Assembly: GCA_023435335.1 (NCBI GenBank)
Contig: JAEYRU010000230.1
Location: 1-6,135, forward strand
Direction of reading: 5' to 3'
Source: Pseudomonadota bacterium
Lineage (GTDB): Bacteria > Pseudomonadota > Alphaproteobacteria > Rhizobiales > Rhizobiaceae
Length of the DNA stretch: 6,135 bases
A model generated the notes under the pieces. That model saw only the letters and a list, made by a program, of their open reading frames with translations. It made no database searches and was not told the origin of the DNA. Made by a program: the position numbers and the translations under genes. Below are positions 1-5,054 of the stretch, one piece after another; the stretch's first letter is position 1, and every line of letters starts with the position of its first letter.

Positions 1-1042
1 CATCGCCGCGCAGGATGCAGGACGGATACTTCCAGGTGATGGCGGAGCCTGTCTCGACCTGCGTCCACGAAATCTTCGAGTTCCTGCCGCGGCAGTCGCC
101 GCGCTTGGTGACGAAGTTGTAGATGCCTCCCTTGCCTTCGGCGTCGCCGGGATACCAGTTCTGTACAGTCGAGTACTTGATCTCGGCGTCATCAAGCGCG
201 ACGAGTTCTACCACCGCGGCATGCAGCTGGTTCTCGTCGCGCTGTGGCGCGGTGCAGCCTTCCAGATACGACACGTAGGAGCCCTCGTCGGCTATGATGA
301 GGGTGCGCTCGAACTGGCCGGTGTTCTTCTCGTTGATGCGGAAATAGGTCGAGAGCTCCATCGGACAGCGCACGCCTTTCGGCACGTAGACGAAGGAGCC
401 ATCGGTGAAGACGGCCGAGTTGAGCGTAGCGTAGAAGTTGTCGCTGGTCGGCACCACCGAGCCCAGGTACTTCCGGACCAGTTCCGGATGCTCGCGGATC
501 GCCTCGGAGATCGAGCAGAAAATGACGCCCGCCTTGGCGAGTTCCTTCTTGAAAGTGGTGACGACGGAAACGGAATCGAACACCGCGTCGACGGCCACGC
601 GGCCGGACTTGTAGACATTGTCGTTGGCTGTCTCGCCGTCACCGTCCAGCGGCTTCTGCACACCGGCCAGGATCTCCTGCTCCTGCAGCGGAATCCCGAG
701 CTTCTCGTAGACCTTCAACAGTTCCGGATCGACTTCGTCCAGAGATTTCGGACCGGTCTGCCCTTTCGGCGCGGCGTAGTAATGGATGTCCTGGAAGTCG
801 ATCTTCGGATAGCTGACGCGCGCCCAGGTGGGCTCCTCGAGGGTCAGCCAGCGGCGATAGGCGCCAAGCCGCCATTCCAGCATCCACTCCGGCTCGTTCT
901 TCTTCGCCGAAATGAAGCGGATGATATCCTCGTTCAGGCCCTTGGGCGCCTTGTCCGTCTCGATCGAGGTCTCGAAACCGTATTTGTACTGGTCCACGTC
1001 GATCTTGCGGACCTGCTCGATCGTTTCCTGCACAGCAGGCAT
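1..1042 (-). CDS. sufB: Fe-S cluster assembly scaffold protein SufB (partial, C-terminus beyond window)
   Basis: SufB is the core of the cytosolic SufBC2D scaffold, on which Fe-S clusters are built from sulfur delivered by a cysteine desulfurase, powered by the SufC ATPase. From ATG 1042 the frame is open to the window edge, giving 347 codons of a protein usually near 490 residues in rhizobia. Conserved SufB stretches are visible: GSVVPTSDNFYATLNSAVF, YVPKGVRCP (residues 219-227), EGCTAPQRDENQLHAAVVEL, NWYPGDAEG (295-303) and a Cys in PSCILRGD (Cys342). Cys263 in EGCTAP corresponds to the Cys (Cys254 in E. coli) reported to accept sulfur. The N-terminus MPAVQETIEQVRKIDVDQYKYG fits alphaproteobacterial SufB, and AAGGATGGAG lies 7 bases ahead of the ATG. 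It follows the desulfurase gene on the same strand after 118 bp, presumably in one operon. No frameshift or missing motif was seen. The identification is firm. Confidence 0.97.
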   Translation of the reverse strand, partial: MPAVQETIEQVRKIDVDQYKYGFETSIETDKAPKGLNEDIIRFISAKKNEPEWMLEWRLGAYRRWLTLEEPTWARVSYPKIDFQDIHYYAAPKGQTGPKSLDEVDPELLKVYEKLGIPLQEQEILAGVQKPLDGDGETANDNVYKSGRVAVDAVFDSVSVVTTFKKELAKAGVIFCSISEAIREHPELVRKYLGSVVPTSDNFYATLNSAVFTDGSFVYVPKGVRCPMELSTYFRINEKNTGQFERTLIIADEGSYVSYLEGCTAPQRDENQLHAAVVELVALDDAEIKYSTVQNWYPGDAEGKGGIYNFVTKRGDCRGRNSKISWTQVETGSAITWKYPSCILRGD

Positions 1043-1049
1043 TGGCGTT

Positions 1050-1059
1050 CTCCATCCTT
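1050..1059 (-). promoter_or_regulatory. Ribosome binding site of sufB
   Basis: Read on the minus strand this is AAGGATGGAG, whose GGAG ends 7 bases before the ATG at 1042. It supports that start over the ATG at 1121, which opens a different, overlapping frame without SufB similarity. Confidence 0.7.
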
Positions 1060-1078
1060 GCCGGATTCAAGGTCCGGC
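1060..1078 (-). other. Potential stem-loop just upstream of the sufB ribosome binding site
   Basis: GCCGGA and TCCGGC form a perfect 6-bp inverted repeat around a 7-base loop, ending immediately before the sufB Shine-Dalgarno sequence. In the sufS2-sufB transcript it could fold and affect sufB translation or mRNA processing. There is no U-tract, so it is not an intrinsic terminator. The role is inferred only. Confidence 0.35.
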
Positions 1079-1105
1079 AGTTGCAGACGTCGTATGTGGC
1101 CGCTG

Positions 1106-1135
1106 GCGCGGCACCCTTCATGTAGTGCGCCGCGC
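1106..1135 (-). other. Potential GC-rich intercistronic hairpin between the desulfurase gene and sufB
   Basis: GCGCGGCAC (1106-1114) pairs with GTGCGCCGCGC (1125-1135) in a 9-bp GC-rich stem interrupted by a 2-base bulge, with a 10-base loop. It lies 25 bp after the desulfurase stop codon. No run of U follows on the transcribed strand, so a classic terminator is unlikely. A stability or processing element that sets the ratio of desulfurase to SufB is possible. GC-rich DNA makes such hairpins common, so confidence is modest. Confidence 0.35.
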
Positions 1136-1160
1136 TCCGTTTTTCACGGGTTGCGGCGCT

Positions 1161-2348
1161 TCACACGCATACGCTTTGCGGCCGGCAGGCCGCCCTTGTC
1201 CTTTCCGCCCGGCGCGCGACCAATGCGGCCAGCGCGTCGCGGAACCTCGCGATCTCCTCCACGGTGGTGGAAGGCCCGATCGAGACGCGCAAGGCGCCTT
1301 CGTCCGAGGCAAATCCCATGGCCTTCAGCACGTGGCTCGGTCCCACCCGGCCCGACGAGCAGGCCGACCCCGCCGACAGACCAACGCCCGCCAGATCGAA
1401 GGCAATCTGCGCCGTTTCGGCCTTGACGCCGGGTATCGCAAAAAAGGCCGTATTGGCAAGCCTCGGCGCCGACCTTCCATAGATGATCGCGTCGGGCGCG
1501 CATTCAAAGACGGCGGTCTCGACCGCATCGCGCATCGCGGCCACCCGGCCCATCTCCTGAACATTCCCGCGCGCCAGTGCAGCCGCAGCGCCGAAGCCCG
1601 CGATCGCGGCCACGTTCTCCGTTCCGGCGCGATGGCCCTTTTCCTGTCCGCCGCCGCTGACGAGCGGAGCCGGCATCATGAGGTCGGAAACGCCGACGAC
1701 CGCGCCGGCACCCTGTGGCCCACCGATCTTGTGCGAAGAAAGAATGAGGAAATCTCCCCATCCATTTGAAATATCTATGCCAATGCGCCCAGCCGCCTGC
1801 ACCGCGTCGACGACCAGCACACCGCCGGCGGCTTTCACGATGCGCGCTACCTCGGATACCGGTTGAATGACCCCGGTTTCGTTGTTGGCGGCATGGATGG
1901 CCACCAGCGGAAGCCCAGTCGCCATGTCATGGCGGGTGAGCAGCGCCTCCAGTTCTCCCAAGGCGACGACACCGTCGGCGCCGACGCCATAGGCCGCGAC
2001 ATCCGCGGCGGCAAATCGCCCGCCGGCCAGCGCACAGGGATGGTCGGCGGCACAGACGTAAAGCTTCGACATACGCAGCGGGCTGCGACCCAAGCGCCAG
2101 TGGGGCGTCAGAAGCATGGACGCCGCCTCGGTGGCGCCGGAGGTAAATACCACATGCTCCGCGCTGGCGCCGACAAGCGCCGCGACCTCTCGGCGCGCGC
2201 CTTCCACGATACGCCGGAGCGCCCGCCCCTCGGAATGGACCGAAGAGGGATTGCCGAGCGCGTCGAGAGCCGCAAGCATAGCCGCGCGCGCTTCCGGCGC
2301 CAGCGGAGCGCTGGCGTTGTGGTCCAGATATGCGCGATTTGCCTTCAT
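1161..2348 (-). CDS. sufS2: Cysteine desulfurase, NifS/IscS-like, first gene of the suf operon
   Basis: This is a cytosolic PLP enzyme converting L-cysteine to L-alanine while loading sulfur on its own active-site cysteine for Fe-S assembly. At 395 residues it has full family length. Visible motifs are YLDHNASAPL (7-16), NPSSVHSEGR (33-42), FTSGATEA (68-75), His103 (DHP) stacking on PLP, NNETG (155-159), DAVQ with Asp181 and Gln184, SSHK with the PLP-binding Lys207, RAGTEN (240-245) and the flexible loop SAGSACSSGRVGPSH with catalytic Cys330. The loop and SSHKIGGPQG place it in the group I (NifS/IscS) class, unlike group II SufS. In rhizobia this gene position is called sufS2, with a group II sufS further down the operon, here outside the window. 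ATG 2348 gives the expected short N-terminus. No in-frame start lies closer to the only Shine-Dalgarno-like sequence, which is 14 bases away. The enzyme class is certain; the symbol follows from context. Confidence 0.93.
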   Translation of the reverse strand: MKANRAYLDHNASAPLAPEARAAMLAALDALGNPSSVHSEGRALRRIVEGARREVAALVGASAEHVVFTSGATEAASMLLTPHWRLGRSPLRMSKLYVCAADHPCALAGGRFAAADVAAYGVGADGVVALGELEALLTRHDMATGLPLVAIHAANNETGVIQPVSEVARIVKAAGGVLVVDAVQAAGRIGIDISNGWGDFLILSSHKIGGPQGAGAVVGVSDLMMPAPLVSGGGQEKGHRAGTENVAAIAGFGAAAALARGNVQEMGRVAAMRDAVETAVFECAPDAIIYGRSAPRLANTAFFAIPGVKAETAQIAFDLAGVGLSAGSACSSGRVGPSHVLKAMGFASDEGALRVSIGPSTTVEEIARFRDALAALVARRAERTRAACRPQSVCV

Positions 2349-2362
2349 CGGGCCCGAAACGG

Positions 2363-2370
2363 CCTTTCCT
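2363..2370 (-). promoter_or_regulatory. Distant ribosome binding site candidate of the desulfurase gene
   Basis: AGGAAAGG on the minus strand lies 14 bases before ATG 2348, farther than usual. Between them GGCC-GTTTCG-GGCC could form a 4-bp stem that shortens the effective distance. No alternative start codon lies in frame in this stretch. Confidence 0.35.
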
Positions 2371-2452
2371 GTTCGGCGGAAGGCGTTATTTCCTTGAAAT
2401 CCAAGGTTGCGCCATCCTATGTACCGGCCCAGCCGGCCAGACGCGGCTCCGT

Positions 2453-2477
2453 CCAGTTTTGAATAATTCTAAACTGG
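2453..2477. promoter_or_regulatory. Irr box (iron control element) operator of the suf operon
   Basis: This is a 25-bp palindrome centred on base 2465, with 11 of 12 base pairs matching (only 2460/2470 mismatched). Its inner 17 bases, TTTTGAATAATTCTAAA (2457-2473), match the Irr box/ICE consensus TTTAGAA-N3-TTCTAAA at 13 of 14 defined positions. Irr is the Fur-family, heme-responsive iron regulator of Rhizobiales and relatives. The site abuts the -10 box of the suf promoter and covers the expected transcription start, a typical repressor position. It lies 104 bp before the desulfurase ATG and 91 bp before the hydrolase ATG, so it could influence both. The palindrome and its position are seen directly; the regulator is inferred from recalled consensus. 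Confidence 0.8.
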
Positions 2478-2506
2478 TTTTATGGAGAGGGTCAGGCTGC
2501 GTCAAG
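2478..2506 (-). promoter_or_regulatory. Sigma70-type promoter of the suf operon
   Basis: On the minus strand a -35 box CTTGAC (2501-2506) is followed by a 17-base spacer and a -10 box ATAAAA (2478-2483). This resembles the rhizobial consensus CTTGAC-N17-CTATAT. Transcription would start near 2470, inside the adjoining palindrome, giving a leader of about 120 bases before the desulfurase gene. Confidence 0.65.
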
Positions 2507-2511
2507 TGCGA

Positions 2512-2527
2512 ACGCAGGGCTCTGCGT
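2512..2527. other. Small inverted repeat in the divergent control region
   Basis: ACGCAG and CTGCGT form a perfect 6-bp inverted repeat around GGCT. A further CTGCG lies at 2497-2501. It sits just upstream of the suf -35 box and 41 bp before the hydrolase start. It could be a second regulator site or chance; no known consensus is recognised. Confidence 0.25.
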
Positions 2528-2557
2528 AAATCCTGACAAGTTTTGCCAAGTTTGCAA

Positions 2558-2562
2558 CGGAG
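2558..2562 (+). promoter_or_regulatory. Ribosome binding site of the alpha/beta hydrolase gene
   Basis: CGGAG lies 6 bases before ATG 2569, which supports that start. No convincing plus-strand -35/-10 pair was found between the Irr box and this site. Confidence 0.6.
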
Positions 2563-2568
2563 TTTTGT

Positions 2569-3243
2569 ATGCCCGAGGTCATTTTCGCCGGTCCAGCAGG
2601 TCGTCTCGAAGGCCGCTACCAGCCCTCAAAGACCAAGAGCGCTCCGATCGCGATCGTGCTTCATCCGCATCCCCAGTTCGGCGGGACGATGAACAACAAG
2701 ATCGTCTATGACCTCTTTTACATGTTCCAGAAGCGCGACTTCACCACCCTGCGCTTCAATTTCCGCAGCATCGGCCGCAGCCAGGGCGAGTTCGACCACG
2801 GCACGGGCGAACTGTCGGACGCCGCCGCCGCGCTCGACTGGGTGCAGTCGCTGCACCCGGATTCGAAAAGCTGCTGGGTGGCCGGCTATTCCTTCGGAGC
2901 CTGGATCGGCATGCAGTTGCTGATGCGCCGGCCGGAGATCGAGGGTTTCATCTCTGTCGCGCCGCAACCCAACATCTACGACTTCTCGTTTCTCGCGCCC
3001 TGCCCCTCCTCTGGCCTGATCATCCATGGTGACGCGGACAAGGTCGCGCCGCCCAAGGATGTGCAGGGGCTCGTCGACAAGCTGCAGTCGCAGAAAGGCA
3101 TCACGATAACCCAGAAGACCATGCCCGGCTGCAACCATTTCTTCTCTGGCGAGGAAGATCTGCTTATCGAGGAATGCTCGGATTACCTCGACCGGCGCCT
3201 GCGCGGTGAACTGGCCGACCCCAGGCCCAAGCGGCTCAGGTAG
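2569..3243 (+). CDS. Alpha/beta hydrolase, COG2945-like
   Basis: A 224-residue predicted cytosolic serine hydrolase with no signal peptide or membrane segment. The fold markers appear in order: HPHPQFGG (32-39) at the oxyanion side after strand AIVLHPHP, RFNFRSIGRSQG (62-73), nucleophile elbow GYSFG with Ser108, the acid strand IIHGDADKVAPP with Asp155 or Asp157, and GCNHFF with catalytic His190. The complete Ser-Asp-His triad suggests an active enzyme. The substrate is unknown; family members are called predicted hydrolases, and esterase or acyl-peptidase activity is only possible. It is transcribed divergently from the suf genes across a 220-bp region with an Irr-type operator, an arrangement I recall from other rhizobia, so shared iron control is conceivable. 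The C-terminal 15 residues are basic (PRPKRLR end). The family call is confident, the function is not. Confidence 0.9.
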   Translation: MPEVIFAGPAGRLEGRYQPSKTKSAPIAIVLHPHPQFGGTMNNKIVYDLFYMFQKRDFTTLRFNFRSIGRSQGEFDHGTGELSDAAAALDWVQSLHPDSKSCWVAGYSFGAWIGMQLLMRRPEIEGFISVAPQPNIYDFSFLAPCPSSGLIIHGDADKVAPPKDVQGLVDKLQSQKGITITQKTMPGCNHFFSGEEDLLIEECSDYLDRRLRGELADPRPKRLR

Positions 3244-3385
3244 AGCGCCGGGTCATCCTTCAGTAACTCTGGTTACAACAGGCGAAATCAAGCAGCGGGA
3301 TAACAACGTCCCGCGCTCGACAGTCGGCTATCACCGTGACACGCTCGAAACGTCCGAATCACCGCTTCAACGGGGGAAAGTAACC
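3244..3385. other. Intergenic region between the hydrolase and DUF1508 genes
   Basis: These 142 bp hold a 20-bp inverted repeat, GCGGGA-N8-TCCCGC (3295-3314), with an AT-richer centre (TAACAACG). A weaker one, GTAAC-TCTG-GTTAC, lies at 3263-3276. Either could be an operator or a mRNA hairpin. No U-tract follows, so neither is an intrinsic terminator by pattern. No clear -35/-10 pair was found for the downstream gene. Confidence 0.35.
3372..3380 (+). promoter_or_regulatory. Ribosome binding site deciding the GTG start of the DUF1508 gene
   Basis: The purine run GGGGGAAAG ends 5 bases before GTG 3386. The same frame is open from an ATG at 3206, but that start lies inside the hydrolase gene and adds 60 residues without resemblance to the family. 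Confidence 0.65.
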
Positions 3386-3766
3386 GTGAGCAAATTCGAG
3401 CTTTACAAAGACAAGAAGGGTGAGACGCGTTTTCGTTTTCGCGCCAACAACGGCGAGATCATGTTCAGTTCGGAAGGCTACAAGGCACGCGCATCGGCTG
3501 TGAAGGCGATCGAGTCACTGAAGAAGAACGTAGCCTCGGCGACCGTCGAGGAGCCGGCGGCGAAGCCAGCCGCAAAAGCCAAGGCTCCCGCCAAGCCTGC
3601 GGCCAAGGCAGCAGCCAAGCCTGCGGCGAAGGCAGCAGCCAAGCCCGCGGCGAAGGCAGCAGCCAAGCCCGCGGCGAAGAAGCCGGCGGCGGCCAAGGCC
3701 GCGGCTAAGCCAGCCGCGAAGAAATCCGCGGCAAAACCCAAGGCAAAGGCGACCGCCAAAGCCTGA
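3386..3766 (+). CDS. DUF1508 (YegP-like) domain protein with histone H1-like Lys/Ala/Pro tail
   Basis: A 126-residue protein started by GTG. Residues 1-49 (MSKFELYKDKKGETRFRFRA, then NNGEIMFSSEGYKARASA) form one DUF1508/YegP domain, recognised by FELYKDK-GE-RFR, NGEI and SSEGYK. E. coli YegP has two such domains in tandem; here there is one. Residues 57-126 are an extended basic tail with 20 lysines in 70 residues, no acidic residue after Glu56, and three KPAAKAAA repeats (70-93). Such tails resemble histone H1-like bacterial proteins and suggest binding to DNA or RNA; this is inference, and no enzyme motif is present. DUF1508 itself has no firmly known function. The gene follows the hydrolase on the same strand after 142 bp and ends 4 bp from the anmK stop codon. 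Start choice rests on the Shine-Dalgarno run and on the domain beginning right after the GTG. Confidence 0.88.
   Translation: MSKFELYKDKKGETRFRFRANNGEIMFSSEGYKARASAVKAIESLKKNVASATVEEPAAKPAAKAKAPAKPAAKAAAKPAAKAAAKPAAKAAAKPAAKKPAAAKAAAKPAAKKSAAKPKAKATAKA
3591..3677 (+). repeat. 24-bp tandem repeat encoding KPAAKAAA
   Basis: Three near-identical 24-bp units begin at 3591, 3615 and 3639, each starting CCAAGCC(T/C)GCGGC and ending AAGGCAGCAG. A partial fourth unit begins at 3663. Units differ at one or two positions. They encode the lysine-rich tail of the DUF1508 protein and, being tandem and in frame, are likely to vary in copy number between strains. Confidence 0.85.
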
Positions 3767-3775
3767 CCGCTCAGG
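3762..3775. other. Inverted repeat spanning both stop codons of the convergent genes
   Basis: CCTGA-CCGC-TCAGG is a 5-bp inverted repeat. The left arm contains the TGA of the DUF1508 gene and the right arm is the complement of the anmK TGA. It is small, but it lies exactly at the convergent junction. Confidence 0.4.
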
Positions 3776-4937
3776 TCGCGACCCGGCTTCCCCGCGAAGC
3801 CGGGAGCGGACCATCGCCGGGTGCGGCCCGCCTGCCGCCGCTTACCGGTTCGCGGCAACCCGTGGTCGTCGGGAAGGTGAGCGGCAGCCCGTGAAGCGCG
3901 CGCACCGCCAGATAGGCCCAGGCCTCCGCTTCCATCGCGTCGCCGTCGAAGCCAGCTTCCTCGGCCAGAATCACGCCGGCGTCCCGGGACAGGGCGAGCG
4001 CCTTCATGTCCCCCACGATGTGTGGATTTCGGCGCCCGCCGCCGCAAACGATCCAAAGCCTCGGCGGCTCCGGCAGATGCTCCACCGCCTTCAGGATCGC
4101 CTCTGCCGAGACCGCGGCGAGCGTCCGCGCGCCATCGGCGAGCTCCAATCCCTGAGCCCCGGCCAACGTGAAATCGTTGCGGTCGAGCGATTTCGGCCCG
4201 CGACGGGCGAAGAACGGATGCGCCAGGTAGCGGTCGACTACAGAGCGCACGACGGAGCCTTCGGAGGCGACCATGCCCCCGGCATCGAACGGGATGCCGC
4301 CGGCGGCCTGCACCCACTGGTCGATCAGCGTGTTGCCCGGCCCGGTGTCGAAGGCGATGGGATCGCCACTTTCCGGGACGAAGGTGATGTTGGAGATGCC
4401 GCCGACGTTCACGAAGGCGACCGGGAAACGCCGCAGTTCCTCCGGCAGCGACGCAGCCAGCGCCGCGTGATAGGCAGGCACCAGCGGCGCCCCCTGCCCG
4501 CCATGCGCCATGTCGTTGGCGCGCATGTCATAGACCACCGGCAGGCCGGTCTCGCGCGCCAGCAAGGCGCCGTCTCCGAGCTGCACCGTCAGGGCCTGGT
4601 CCGGCCTGTGCAGGACCGTCTGGCCGTGGAAGCCGATCAGTTCGGGCGGCGCCCATCCGCGCGCCTCGCGCCCGAGAAAGGCGCGTACGGCCGAGGCGTG
4701 ACGCCGCGTTATCTCCTCTTCGATCGCGGCGAGGTCGCCAGGACGCTCGTCGCGTCGGCGGATGATCTTCGCCGTCTCCAAGGCACCGGCGAGGCGCGCG
4801 CGGAACGCCGCATCGTAGGCGACGAAACCTGACGGGCCGCGATCGACGCGCCCGGCGCCGTCCGTGGACAGGATGGCGAGGTCGATGCCGTCCATCGACG
4901 TTCCGCTCATCAGGCCGATCGCGGTCGTCATGCCCAT
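3771..4937 (-). CDS. anmK: Anhydro-N-acetylmuramic acid kinase
   Basis: AnmK is a cytosolic sugar kinase of peptidoglycan recycling. It uses ATP and water to open the 1,6-anhydro ring of anhydro-MurNAc, giving MurNAc-6-phosphate. Family motifs run in order: GLMSGTSMDGID (8-19), GFHGQT (102-107), DMRANDMAHGGQGAPLVPAY (137-156), NVGGISNIT (177-185), AFDTGPGN (195-202, with Asp197 likely the catalytic Asp), GGGRRNP (299-305) and EAEAWAYLA (336-344). The start at 4937 is chosen because AAGGAA lies 6 bases upstream and GLMSGTSMDG follows at once. The longer frame from 5042 would add 35 unrelated residues and reach to within 12 bp of the tyrS start. The protein has 388 residues against roughly 370 for the family. 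The surplus is mostly a C-terminal tail after PVSGG with no resemblance I recognise. No murQ or other recycling gene is present in the window. Confidence 0.95.
   Translation of the reverse strand: MGMTTAIGLMSGTSMDGIDLAILSTDGAGRVDRGPSGFVAYDAAFRARLAGALETAKIIRRRDERPGDLAAIEEEITRRHASAVRAFLGREARGWAPPELIGFHGQTVLHRPDQALTVQLGDGALLARETGLPVVYDMRANDMAHGGQGAPLVPAYHAALAASLPEELRRFPVAFVNVGGISNITFVPESGDPIAFDTGPGNTLIDQWVQAAGGIPFDAGGMVASEGSVVRSVVDRYLAHPFFARRGPKSLDRNDFTLAGAQGLELADGARTLAAVSAEAILKAVEHLPEPPRLWIVCGGGRRNPHIVGDMKALALSRDAGVILAEEAGFDGDAMEAEAWAYLAVRALHGLPLTFPTTTGCREPVSGGRRAAPGDGPLPASRGSRVAT
3782..3804 (+). terminator. Strong hairpin downstream of the DUF1508 gene, inside the anmK 3' end
   Basis: CCCGGCTTC and GAAGCCGGG form a perfect 9-bp stem around the 5-base loop CCCGC. 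It begins 15 bp after the DUF1508 stop codon. No T-run follows on the plus strand, so it may protect the 3' end or assist termination instead of acting as a classic intrinsic terminator. In the anmK mRNA it would fold 8 codons before the stop. Confidence 0.5.
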
Positions 4938-4943
4938 GCGTGG

Positions 4944-4949
4944 TTCCTT
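4944..4949 (-). promoter_or_regulatory. Ribosome binding site deciding the anmK start
   Basis: AAGGAA on the minus strand lies 6 bases before ATG 4937. A second ATG two codons later (4931) is possible but less well spaced. Confidence 0.6.
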
Positions 4950-4970
4950 CGACAGCGCCCGCGGCGACGG

Positions 4971-4999
4971 TTGTGATTCCGGGCGCTTAGATGCTAAAG
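4971..4999 (+). promoter_or_regulatory. Weak promoter candidate for tyrS
   Basis: TTGTGA (4971-4976), a 17-base spacer and CTAAAG (4994-4999) is the best plus-strand pair in the 117-bp divergent region between anmK and tyrS. Agreement with consensus is poor. No comparable minus-strand promoter for anmK stands out. Confidence 0.25.
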
Positions 5000-5028
5000 C
5001 CGCGCCGTCCGCATTGCCAGCACGCGGC

Positions 5029-5040
5029 GGAAGGCCTTCC
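5029..5040. other. Perfect 12-bp palindrome upstream of tyrS
   Basis: GGAAGGCCTTCC is fully self-complementary and lies 14 bp before the tyrS ATG, in place of a clear Shine-Dalgarno sequence. Just upstream, GCCGCG (4999-5004) and CGCGGC (5023-5028) could pair across 18 bases. A protein-binding site or leader structure is possible, but no known consensus was recognised. Confidence 0.3.
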
Positions 5041-5054
5041 AAGCGAGATTGCCG

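Noticed and set aside
639..1121. Minus-strand frame of 160 codons starting upstream of sufB
   Set aside because: It overlaps the sufB start in another frame and shows no domain. The sufB frame has the ribosome binding site and full family similarity.
221..1426. Long plus-strand open frame of 401 codons opposite sufB and the desulfurase gene
   Set aside because: It is antisense to two clearly conserved proteins and crosses their boundary. Its composition is that of a GC-rich shadow frame with no recognisable motif.
1863..2462. Plus-strand open frame opposite the desulfurase N-terminal half
   Set aside because: It is antisense to the PLP-enzyme coding sequence, has low-complexity shadow composition and runs into the operator region.
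2330..2536. Possible 68-codon plus-strand gene in the divergent control region
   Set aside because: It overlaps the desulfurase start, the operator and the promoter, and shows no recognisable protein feature.
3206..3385. Upstream ATG extension of the DUF1508 protein by 60 residues
   Set aside because: The start lies inside the hydrolase gene and lacks a ribosome binding site. The GTG at 3386 has a strong one and begins right at the domain.
3478..4317. Minus-strand frame of 279 codons across anmK and the repeat tail
   Set aside because: It is out of frame with anmK and antisense to the Lys/Ala repeats. The Ala/Gly-rich end is only the mirror of those repeats.
3891..4832. Plus-strand frame of 313 codons opposite anmK
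   Set aside because: It is antisense to a complete, motif-rich AnmK and has no motif of its own.
4986..5000. TTAG-ATG-CTAA inverted repeat between anmK and tyrS
   Set aside because: Only four pairs match before a mismatch, which is expected by chance, and it fits no known operator.
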